Assembly (NCBI RefSeq): GCF_001442625.1
Contig: NZ_LMZQ01000003.1
Coordinates: forward strand, 372,001-436,000
Origin: Pedobacter ginsenosidimutans
Lineage (GTDB): Bacteria > Bacteroidota > Bacteroidia > Sphingobacteriales > Sphingobacteriaceae
Reading direction: 5' to 3'
Length of the DNA: 64,000 bases
In this document: in pieces, positions 8,319-16,360 of the stretch
How the letters are laid out: every line of letters starts with the position of its first letter
How positions within the stretch are numbered: position 1 is the stretch's first letter
Notes under the pieces: model-generated
Database searches by the model: none
The model's input: the letters and a program-made list of their open reading frames with translations, nothing else
What the model was told of the DNA's origin: nothing
Program-made: the position numbers and the translations under genes

Positions 8319-9188
8319 ATGGAAACAAAACAAATAGAAAAAGTACTAAAAGCGCCAGCGCCACATATGGTTGGCGATGGCTTTAGGGTACACAATTTTT
8401 TCCCAAGTGGATATAAAATCAATATGAGTCCGTTTTTCTTAATGGATTACGGCTCAAAGATCGAATTTTCTGCCAGGAAAGAACCCAGGGGCGTTGGTGT
8501 TCACCCACATCGTGGCTTCGAAACGGTAACTATTGCCTATCATGGTGCGGTTGCCCATCACGATAGCGCTGGAAACAGCGGGGTGATTTACCCGGGCGAT
8601 GTACAATGGATGACTGCTGCAAGTGGTATACTACATAAAGAATATCACGAAGCGCAATACAGTTTAACTGGTGGTCCATTTCAAATGGTTCAGCTTTGGG
8701 TTAACCTGCCATCCAAAGATAAAATGGGTAAACCTGGTTATCAGGCAATTAAACAGGCCGATATGGCTCATTTTGATCTTCCCGAAAATGGAGGAAAAAT
8801 CGAAATTATAGCAGGCAATTATCAAGGCATAAAAGGCAATGCAAATACCTTTACCCCTATAGAACTCTATAATGCCAGGCTAAATAAAGGCAGTGAAGCT
8901 ACTTTTAACTTTCCTGAGCATTTTAATACAGGATTTCTGGTGATTGAGGGTTCGATTAAAGTAAACGGATCGGAGACTGCGGCAGCAGATAATTTCTTGC
9001 ACTTCAAAAACGAAGGTGAAGAGATTAAGATCGAAGCACTAGAAAACAGCGTGATTTTGGTTTTAAGTGGAGAACCAATAGATGAACCAATTGTTCAATA
9101 TGGTCCGTTTTTAATGAACACCCAGGCAGAAATCCATCAGGCCATTGAAGATTATAACCAGGGTAGATTTGGTTATTTAGAAGAGTAA
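8319..9188 (+). CDS. Pirin family protein
   Basis: A 289-residue bicupin. The N-terminal cupin keeps the metal ligands of the family: H-P-H-R-G at 62-66, and His 106 with Glu 108 in I-L-H-K-E. Pirins bind iron; some act as quercetin dioxygenases and others as regulators, so the reaction cannot be fixed. The start has a purine-rich site (AGAAAGG) nine bases upstream. A strong terminator follows at 9223. It is probably co-transcribed with the YceI gene. Confidence 0.92.
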   Translation: METKQIEKVLKAPAPHMVGDGFRVHNFFPSGYKINMSPFFLMDYGSKIEFSARKEPRGVGVHPHRGFETVTIAYHGAVAHHDSAGNSGVIYPGDVQWMTAASGILHKEYHEAQYSLTGGPFQMVQLWVNLPSKDKMGKPGYQAIKQADMAHFDLPENGGKIEIIAGNYQGIKGNANTFTPIELYNARLNKGSEATFNFPEHFNTGFLVIEGSIKVNGSETAAADNFLHFKNEGEEIKIEALENSVILVLSGEPIDEPIVQYGPFLMNTQAEIHQAIEDYNQGRFGYLEE

Positions 9189-9222
9189 ACAGAAAATCGT
9201 CCATCCATCATATTAAATAGCT

Positions 9223-9260
9223 AAAAAAGCCAGCAAATTTTAAAAAATGCTGGCTTTTTT
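9223..9260 (+). terminator. Rho-independent terminator after pirin
   Basis: GCCAGCA at 9229-9235 pairs with TGCTGGC at 9248-9254. The stem is preceded by six A and followed by six T, so it could work in both directions. Confidence 0.88.
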
Positions 9261-9310
9261 GTAGATACATTTTGCAGGATAACCTCATATCATTAAGTAA
9301 GCATAAATGT

Positions 9311-9387
9311 TGTCAGTCTGAGCCTGTCGAAGACCTTTAATAGTCGAAAACAAAAAACATTTGTCCTTCGACAGGCTCAGGATGACA
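9311..9387. repeat. REP-like palindrome (GAGCCTGTCGAAG type)
   Basis: The left arm TGAGCCTGTCGAAG is mirrored by CTTCGACAGGCTCA on the right across a loop of about 37 bases. Related copies lie at 13369-13436 and 50553-50622. From 9388 to 9622 nothing clear is seen except a short membrane-like frame at 9442-9537 on the minus strand, which has no ATG. Confidence 0.75.
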
Positions 9388-9622
9388 ATGCTTCTTTCGT
9401 TTTCCTCTTGCCGCGTTTCAATTTATTCAAGAAAACCTTAACTACCATAAATCCTTAGCGATGTAAAGGCCCGCAAAACCGCTTATCCAACTGATAAACA
9501 GGTAAATAAAAATCAACACCTTAAACCAGGCTATCCATCAGTCGTCTCAATCATTCCTATTTATCATTCATACAATCTTCATATTCGTTAGTGACATTTG
9601 ATTAATAAATCAGAACAGAAAA

Positions 9623-12600
9623 ATGTCCGGAAAACAAATATTTCAAACTGAGACCAAAAGACGCTGGCATACATTTACATGGGTAAGCCGTACGTTTTTT
9701 TTAGTCTTCATTATCGCAATCATCTGCGTGGTGTACACATTGTCTTCAGTACAGGCACCCAATTTGCCTTTTATCAACACAAATACACCATTAACACAAA
9801 AACAATTAGAGAAGTTAAAAAAATCGCAACAGTATAAGGATTTCACCATCGAAAAATCTAAGCTGCAAAAGATCAAAAGAGATCGTGAATACCGCATTTT
9901 AAGCCATCGTGGTAACAGCAAGCGCATCAACATGGCCTTTTACGTAAGCTGGGCAGCAAGTAAAGAATCATCAATATCAGATTTAAAACGCAACATCAGC
10001 CATTTGGATATGGTGGCCACAGAATCGTTCTTTTTAAATGGTGATTCTATTGTAGATAAAGTAGATACTGCGGCATTAAAAGTAATACATACTGGTAAAA
10101 AATCGGCTATTGCGGTGGTTTCAAATTACAATAAAGATCATTGGGATGGTGCAGCAGTAAGAAGATTATTAACCGATCAATCTGCTCAACAAAAATTGAT
10201 CTACGATCTTATAGCGATTACCAAAAAATATGGTTATAGTGGAATAAACATAGATTTTGAAGAGCTCAACCTCCAAAATAACGATAGTTTTAACGCTTTT
10301 ATGAAAAATCTATACACTCAGTTTCACGCCGAAAAACTGATTGTTTCTCAGGATATTTCACCCGAAAACGACGATTATAAGCCAGAAATTCTTCAAAAAT
10401 ATAATGATTACCTCGTATTAATGGCTTATGATCAACATACCGAACAAAGTAACGCAGGTGATATTTCCCATCAGGAATGGGTAGAAGAAAAGCTGGATGA
10501 TATTTGCAGTAAAGTTGATGCCAGCAAAGTAATCCTTGCATTGGCCTGCTACGGTTACGATTGGCCAAAAAATAGCATTGGGCAACCGGTTACGTACGAA
10601 CAGGCGATGACCATGGCTGTTAATTATAAAAGCAAAATAAACTACAACCCTGCTTCTGCTAATTTAAACTACACTTACAATGATGGCAGTGGAATTAAAC
10701 ATGAAGTTTATTTTACTGATGCGGCAACCTATTTTAATTTAATCCGCAAGGCTGATGATTGGGATATTGCTGGGGTAGCCTTATGGCGTTTAGGCTCGGA
10801 AGACAAGCGTTTATGGTCGTTTATTTCTAATGACCTTAGTTTGGATACATTAAAGAAAAAACCCTTCGATTTACGCAAAATTGCTTCATTAAATATGGGT
10901 GGAATCTCATACTTAGGCGATGGTGAAATTCTGGACCTGATTTCTACCCCTACACCTGGTAGTGTAAAGTTCACTTTAAACAAAGATAACTTTTCTATTG
11001 CCGATCAAAAGTATATCAGACTTCCGGAGCAATATGTAATTAAAAGGTTTGGAGAGGCCGATAAGAAAATCGCTTTAACCTTTGATGATGGGCCTGACCC
11101 GGTTTATACACCACAAGTGTTAAATATTTTGAAACGGGAAAAAGTACCAGGCTGTTTCTTCGTAGTTGGGATTATGGCTGAACAGAATATGGAGCTGCTA
11201 AGACAGGAATATAATGATGGTTATGAAATTGGAAACCATACTTTCTTCCATCCTGATATGTCGGCCATTGGCCCACGACGAGTAAAATTCGAGTTAAATG
11301 CTACCCGTCGCTTAATAGAGGCAGTTACTGGCCACAGCACAATCCTGTTCCGTGCACCATTTAATGCAGATGCCGAACCCCAAAATATTTCCGAAATCCT
11401 ACCTGTTGCACAAAGCCGTAAAGAAAATTACATTAATATCGGGGAATATATAGATCCTGAAGATTGGCAACCAGGCAAAACTGCCGATCAGATTTTTAAC
11501 GAAGTAGTGAAACAACAAGACAACGGTAATATTCTTTTATTACACGATGCAGGTGGAAACCGTGAAGCTACCATTGCAGCCCTGCCCCGGATTATAAAAT
11601 TCTTCAAAGCCAAAGGATATACCTTTACCACGGTTGGCGATTTAATGGGCAAAAAAAGATCAGAACTCATGCCAGCTGTAAAATCTATGGCAAATAGTGG
11701 TTTTTCTGGCTCTGGCGATTACTTTTTCATCAATTTCTTTTACTATGGAAACATGATTTTAAACATCGTATTTTCTGTTGCAATTGTACTTGCTATCTTA
11801 AGGACCATATTTATCGCCTATTTAGCCATCAGACAGCGAAAAAGAGCGAAACAGAATGTCAGCAAATTGATAGTAAATCCTTCAAAAAAAGTGAGTATTA
11901 TCATTCCGGCTTACAATGAAGAAGTTACTGCTGTACAAACCATTAATAGTCTTTTAAAAACCACCTACCCAGATTTTGAACTGATTTTTGTTGATGATGG
12001 TTCGAAAGATAAAACCTTCGAAATCATTAACGAACACTTTGGCAACCATCCTCAGGTAAAGGTTTTTCGTAAAGCAAATGGAGGCAAAGCATCTGCATTA
12101 AATTATGGTATATCAAAAGCAACTTCAGAATTTGTGGTCTGTATAGATGCCGATACACAGCTAAAAGATGATGCCGTTACCGAATTGATGCGTTATTTCT
12201 ACAGCGATAAAATAGCCGCTGTAGCTGGCACTGTAAAAGTTGGGAATGCCAACAATATCATTACCAAATGGCAGTCTATTGAATATATCACTGCACAGAA
12301 TATGGATAGGCGTGCTTTCGACTTATTAAATACAATTACTGTTGTGCCTGGAGCAATAGGTGCTTTCAGAAAAAATGTAATTTTAGAGATCGGCGGATTT
12401 ACCATTGATACACTTGCCGAAGACTGCGATTTAACCATGCGTATTTTGAAAGCAGGTTACCGCGTAAAAAACTGTGATACTGCAATTGCTTATACCGAAG
12501 CACCAGAAACCGTGAATATGTTGCTCAAACAACGTTTCCGCTGGAGTTTTGGGGTAATGCAAAGTTTCTGGAAAAACAGAAAAACACTGCTAAACAAGAA

Positions 12601-13027
12601 ATACGGTTACTTTGGGATGGTAGGAATGCCAAATATTTTGATCTATCAGATCATTTTGCCACTATTTTCACCACTTGCCGATCTTTTTATGTTCATCTCA
12701 TTAATTAGTGGTCTATTTTCGTTAAGTGCTATAAATAATTTAACCCTAACCGGATTTTCAGGAATTTTAAGCCTGCACAACGGTTTTGGTCAGGTACTTT
12801 TCTATTATATTATCTTTATTGTTGTAGATATGATTTTTGCTGCAATCGCCTTCCGCATGGAAAAAGAAAAATACACGAATTTACTTTATATATTTCCACA
12901 GCGGTTTTTCTGGCGGCAATTAATGTATATTGTTCTATTCCATTCATTCAGAAAAGCCATAAAAGGTGAACTGGAAACCTGGGGAACATTAAAGCGGACA
13001 GGAAACGTTAAAGAGCAGTTGGCGTAA
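9623..13027 (+). CDS. GH18-like / polysaccharide deacetylase / GT2 fusion protein
   Basis: An 1134-residue membrane protein with three carbohydrate-active parts. An N-terminal membrane helix (about 20-42) is followed by a GH18-like barrel (about 100-400) with G-I-N-I-D-F-E-E near 207-214, keeping the D-x-E end of the chitinase motif. A NodB deacetylase domain follows (about 475-690), with T-F-D-D-G-P-D near 487 and H-T-F-F-H near 538. After a second membrane helix near 705-735 comes a GT2 domain: I-I-I-P-A-Y-N-E-E near 757, D-D-G-S, D-A-D near 841, E-D near 933 and Q-R-F-R-W near 970. Further membrane helices end the protein. It joins on one chain what PgaB and PgaC do for poly-N-acetylglucosamine. 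A beta-linked exopolysaccharide is the likely product, by inference. Confidence 0.88.
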   Translation: MSGKQIFQTETKRRWHTFTWVSRTFFLVFIIAIICVVYTLSSVQAPNLPFINTNTPLTQKQLEKLKKSQQYKDFTIEKSKLQKIKRDREYRILSHRGNSKRINMAFYVSWAASKESSISDLKRNISHLDMVATESFFLNGDSIVDKVDTAALKVIHTGKKSAIAVVSNYNKDHWDGAAVRRLLTDQSAQQKLIYDLIAITKKYGYSGINIDFEELNLQNNDSFNAFMKNLYTQFHAEKLIVSQDISPENDDYKPEILQKYNDYLVLMAYDQHTEQSNAGDISHQEWVEEKLDDICSKVDASKVILALACYGYDWPKNSIGQPVTYEQAMTMAVNYKSKINYNPASANLNYTYNDGSGIKHEVYFTDAATYFNLIRKADDWDIAGVALWRLGSEDKRLWSFISNDLSLDTLKKKPFDLRKIASLNMGGISYLGDGEILDLISTPTPGSVKFTLNKDNFSIADQKYIRLPEQYVIKRFGEADKKIALTFDDGPDPVYTPQVLNILKREKVPGCFFVVGIMAEQNMELLRQEYNDGYEIGNHTFFHPDMSAIGPRRVKFELNATRRLIEAVTGHSTILFRAPFNADAEPQNISEILPVAQSRKENYINIGEYIDPEDWQPGKTADQIFNEVVKQQDNGNILLLHDAGGNREATIAALPRIIKFFKAKGYTFTTVGDLMGKKRSELMPAVKSMANSGFSGSGDYFFINFFYYGNMILNIVFSVAIVLAILRTIFIAYLAIRQRKRAKQNVSKLIVNPSKKVSIIIPAYNEEVTAVQTINSLLKTTYPDFELIFVDDGSKDKTFEIINEHFGNHPQVKVFRKANGGKASALNYGISKATSEFVVCIDADTQLKDDAVTELMRYFYSDKIAAVAGTVKVGNANNIITKWQSIEYITAQNMDRRAFDLLNTITVVPGAIGAFRKNVILEIGGFTIDTLAEDCDLTMRILKAGYRVKNCDTAIAYTEAPETVNMLLKQRFRWSFGVMQSFWKNRKTLLNKKYGYFGMVGMPNILIYQIILPLFSPLADLFMFISLISGLFSLSAINNLTLTGFSGILSLHNGFGQVLFYYIIFIVVDMIFAAIAFRMEKEKYTNLLYIFPQRFFWRQLMYIVLFHSFRKAIKGELETWGTLKRTGNVKEQLA

Positions 13028-13083
13028 TGCTTGCCGTGGAGATTATGTTATAAACAATGGATGTCATCCTGAAGGATAATTTA

Positions 13084-13378
13084 TTATATAAAATTCAATA
13101 TGAATGACGCATATCCTTTTTTGCCCAGAGGCTCATTCTTGTCTCGGCTCACCGCCGCCGAAAGGCTCTTTCTTTTTGGCATCAAAAAGAAACAAAAAAT
13201 GCCGGCTGAAAATTTTTCTTTAGAAGTCAGTGGTGTGGCTGGGGCAGCAGAATCCGAAAAATTTGTTAGGCCGGATTTAAGTGGAACGGGGATACTGTGC
13301 TTGTGGCCTAGCTGGGTGGAAATGTATAGTGGCACAAATATCTTATTAGGAGGTAATTGCAAAATAAGGTCAAGGTAG
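13084..13378. repeat. Dispersed repeat with open frames on both strands
   Basis: This GC-richer stretch is open on both strands (92 codons each). The + frame holds an S-R-L-T-A-A-E-R-L-F-L-F-G-I-K-K-K-Q-K segment of a kind I recognise from many spurious annotations in Sphingobacteriaceae genomes, where it marks a dispersed intergenic repeat. No domain, signal or ribosome site supports a protein. With the REP-like palindrome that follows, it fills most of the gap between the fusion gene and the gene at 13527. Confidence 0.5.
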
Positions 13379-13436
13379 CCTGTCGAAGCGCTGGCTAAAA
13401 TGCAATGTAAAGCATTTCGACAGGCTCAATATGACA
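13369..13436. repeat. REP-like palindrome, second copy
   Basis: The left arm AGCCTGTCGAAGCG is mirrored by GCATTTCGACAGGCT. It shares its core with the elements at 9311 and 50553. Confidence 0.7.
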
Positions 13437-13526
13437 GCTCTTAATCAAGATTAATATTATTACACACAACCAAAAAAACATAAACAATTAATAACAAGCT
13501 ATTTAAAAAAAACATTATTATTGTTT

Positions 13527-13985
13527 ATGGAAAAATCTAACCAAACTATATTTTCCTTTAAACAGGTTTTATTGATTGCACTTATTGCGGGAACATTAGA
13601 TGGACTGGCGGCAGTTATATTTTTAGGAAAGATGAATTTTACGGGGGTATTTCAGTATATCGCCAGTGCTATTATGGGGCCGGAAGCTTTTGCAGGAGGT
13701 ATTAAAACAGCCCTTATAGGTTTAGCACTCCACTACTTTATTGCTTTTTGCTTTACCCTGATTTTTACTATCGCATCAACAAAAACACCTGTTTTGCGAA
13801 AGAATATTATCCTGTCAGGAATAATTTATGGGATTATCGTTTGGACGATCATGACCCTATTGATTGTTCCACTAACCAAAATACCTGCAGCACCGTTTCA
13901 TTACGAACGGGCGATTTTAAATGCAGTAATTCTGATTTTCTGCATAGGCCTACCGATTTCTTACTTAACCGCCCGAAAATTTTAG
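13527..13985 (+). CDS. Hypothetical four-helix membrane protein
   Basis: A 152-residue integral membrane protein with hydrophobic segments near 11-30, 56-80, 90-115 and 125-145. The ATG at 13527 is chosen over an in-frame TTG six bases upstream. The second segment begins after a stretch rich in Gly and Ala (M-G-P-E-A-F-A-G-G). I know similar small membrane proteins in Bacteroidota but no function. It converges on ispF, with only 6 bp between the stop codons. Confidence 0.7.
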   Translation: MEKSNQTIFSFKQVLLIALIAGTLDGLAAVIFLGKMNFTGVFQYIASAIMGPEAFAGGIKTALIGLALHYFIAFCFTLIFTIASTKTPVLRKNIILSGIIYGIIVWTIMTLLIVPLTKIPAAPFHYERAILNAVILIFCIGLPISYLTARKF

Positions 13986-13991
13986 TAGGAA

Positions 13992-14471
13992 TTAAGGCTT
14001 TTCTATCAGGCAAACGGCATAAGAAACAACACCTTCTTCCCTGCCAATGAACCCCATTTGCTCATTTGTAGTGGCTTTTATCGAAATATCTTCGGTAGAA
14101 ATTCCAATAGCTTCAGCAATATTTTGCTGCATAGCAGGAATATGAGGGTTAATTTTTGGCGCCTCTAAACAAAGCATCGCATCTATATTGCCAATTTGCC
14201 ATCCTTTTTCGGCCAGCAATTTAACCGTTTCCTTCAGCAGGATTAAGCTACTGATGCCTTTCCACCTATCATCTGTGTTCTTAAAATGGAAACCAATATC
14301 ACGAAGGTTGGCTGCTCCTAAAAGCGCATCGCAGATGGCGTGAAGCAAAACATCGGCATCCGAATGCCCAAAAGCACCTTTATGATGGTCTAATGTAACT
14401 CCACCAACAACAAAAGGATGCTGATCTTTTAACTGATGTACATCGAATCCGAAACCTACTCTAATTTTCAT
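13992..14471 (-). CDS. ispF: 2-C-methyl-D-erythritol 2,4-cyclodiphosphate synthase
   Basis: The 159-residue protein has the usual length. It starts with R-V-G-F-G-F-D-V-H, where Asp 10 and His 12 are zinc ligands, and has H-S-D-A-D-V at 36-41 with His 44 as the third ligand. It converts CDP-methylerythritol 2-phosphate to the cyclic diphosphate in the MEP route to isoprenoids. It lies downstream of porV on the same strand, separated by a short TTAA-word tract. Other MEP genes are not in the window. Confidence 0.97.
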   Translation of the reverse strand: MKIRVGFGFDVHQLKDQHPFVVGGVTLDHHKGAFGHSDADVLLHAICDALLGAANLRDIGFHFKNTDDRWKGISSLILLKETVKLLAEKGWQIGNIDAMLCLEAPKINPHIPAMQQNIAEAIGISTEDISIKATTNEQMGFIGREEGVVSYAVCLIEKP

Positions 14472-14515
14472 GGGTATTTAGGTTAATTGTTAAACATGTT
14501 AATCGGTTAATTATA
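14472..14515. repeat. Degenerate TTAA-word tract
   Basis: GGTTAATTGTTAAAC, GTTAATCGGTTAATT and related words fill the gap between ispF and porV. It resembles the 1470-1515 run. Confidence 0.4.
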
Positions 14516-14531
14516 AACTGATAGCTTAAAA

Positions 14532-15722
14532 TTACTTTTTAACAATCTTTTTGTCGCCAAAGTTAAACAATAGACCAAAACGTAAGGTATTTGCAAGTGG
14601 ACTTGTTTGTGCATTTGCAATTAAATAAGAGAAATCTATATTAAAAACATTGTATTTTAATCCAAGGCCCAGGGTAAAGTAACGGCTATCGCCTTTCATT
14701 GGGCTCTGGTAGTTGTAACCTGCTCTAACCGCAAACTGTTGGTTATACCAGTACTCTAAGCCTGTTGAAATTCCAACTTCCTTTAATTCTTCACTAAAAC
14801 CGCCTGGAGCATCACTAAACGAACCAAAAATTCCGGCAGGTACTGAACGGTTTGGATTTTTTCCACTCACAATGTTATTGTTCGAATCGTATATTGGCTG
14901 CGTAGGCACCAGCAACTTATTAAAGTCAAGGGCAAAAGTTAAGGTGCTGAAATCGTCTACAGTAATTGTAGACGCGCCTCCTATTTTAAAATTTGTAGGT
15001 AAAAAGAAATTTTCTCCACCATCAGAATAGCTCATTTTTGTTCCAATATTGGAAATATTAGCGCCTGCAGAAAGAACAGTTTGCCTGCCAAACATTGTTG
15101 TTGTTGTTTTGTATAATCCAGACACATCAACAGCTACTGCATTTCCGCTATGAACCTGCCCTGAAGATGAAAATTGACCTGAGGCTAAATTTGAATAAAT
15201 ATATCTTAATGATGTTCCCAATGAAAATTCTTCACCAAAATTACGGGCAAAAGAAACATCAAACGCCAATTCATTCGGATTGGAAATACCCAGATCCTGC
15301 TGATTGATATCAGTAAGCTGAATAGAGCCTAAAGAAAAATACCTTAATGAGGCACCAATGGTATTACGATCATCCAATTTATAAAAGCCACTTAAATAAG
15401 CAAGATTAATATCAGGTACTAAACTTTTTAACCATGGGCTATAAGAAACAGAAAATCCGTAAGGTTTATCCAAAAATGCAAGTTTGGAAGCGTTTATACT
15501 GGCTGAATTTACATCACCAGCAACGGCCACGCCAGCATCACCCATTGCACCAGCACGGGCATCGGGTGTAATGAGCAGAAATGGAACTGCTGTTACAATA
15601 TTGTTTGCCTCGCTACCATTTGTTTGTGTATTGCCTATGGTTACCTGAGCATTTGTTTTACCAAACACCAAGGCCATTGAGAGTGCAGAAAAAGCAAGTT
15701 TACTGATGTACTTGAAATTCAT
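14532..15722 (-). CDS. porV: Type IX secretion outer membrane protein PorV
   Basis: A 396-residue outer-membrane beta-barrel with a signal peptide ending near residue 25 (N-A-Q). The PorV/LptO features are clear: an early P-F-L-L-I-T-P-D-A-R-A-G-A-M-G-D segment, then alternating aromatic strands to a C-terminal F-G-L-L-F-N-F. PorV binds cargo leaving the type IX translocon and passes it to the PorU sortase. It is divergent from gldJ. In Flavobacterium, porU lies between these two genes; here it is absent. Confidence 0.92.
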   Translation of the reverse strand: MNFKYISKLAFSALSMALVFGKTNAQVTIGNTQTNGSEANNIVTAVPFLLITPDARAGAMGDAGVAVAGDVNSASINASKLAFLDKPYGFSVSYSPWLKSLVPDINLAYLSGFYKLDDRNTIGASLRYFSLGSIQLTDINQQDLGISNPNELAFDVSFARNFGEEFSLGTSLRYIYSNLASGQFSSSGQVHSGNAVAVDVSGLYKTTTTMFGRQTVLSAGANISNIGTKMSYSDGGENFFLPTNFKIGGASTITVDDFSTLTFALDFNKLLVPTQPIYDSNNNIVSGKNPNRSVPAGIFGSFSDAPGGFSEELKEVGISTGLEYWYNQQFAVRAGYNYQSPMKGDSRYFTLGLGLKYNVFNIDFSYLIANAQTSPLANTLRFGLLFNFGDKKIVKK

Positions 15723-16360
15723 CCTTTAAAGGTACGTAATTTTAGATTTTGGTATTTAGCAATAACTGGAGAATATATCAGTAACGTAAAACCAAAACTT
15801 ATATTTCACCAAATTACGAATTCTATGATTATTTACTAATTAAACCTACGATTTTTACATACGGGTGTGACTACAAAAAACGTAAACACATAACTAATAA
15901 CCATTTAACATCATAATTGAGCTATTTTCTTTTTATATAAAAAATTATGTTCGATTTGTCAACTTAATAATCTTTAAATCAAATATGGTTAAATTATTGC
16001 AATCTCTATAAACTATAACAATACTCTTTTATATATATATGTATTTAAGTAGTCACTAAAAACATAAAAAAATTAATATTGAGATGACCTGAGCCGTAAC
16101 AAAAGTAATTTCACCTATTGGGCTAATGGCTTACTAACACTACTTCTCAATCATCTCCCTTTCTTTTTTATCTTGCTTATTTATAATTATTTAACCTAAA
16201 TTTAACTGAAAAAGTAAGTAGACACAATACGCTTTAAAATAATACGTTATCACTCAAAAATATAATCGATATTTTATTATCACATTATTTATATATTCAT
16301 TTAAAATTGTTTAATTTTATCGGTTGAATCCCTATAGGGACGATTTTCCCAACGAACTAT
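15723..16360. promoter_or_regulatory. AT-rich divergent interval between porV and gldJ
   Basis: This 638-bp gap has no credible open frame. It must hold the promoters for both divergent genes, but no exact TAnnTTTG box was found on the gldJ side. Bases 16081-16087 (GAGATGA) and 16151-16157 (TCATCTC) can pair, and a T-rich run follows, so a structured leader or small RNA is possible. Confidence 0.4.

Noticed and set aside
13100..13378. 92-codon + strand frame as a protein gene
   Set aside because: It overlaps an equal frame on the other strand, has no domain or ribosome site, and looks like a dispersed repeat.
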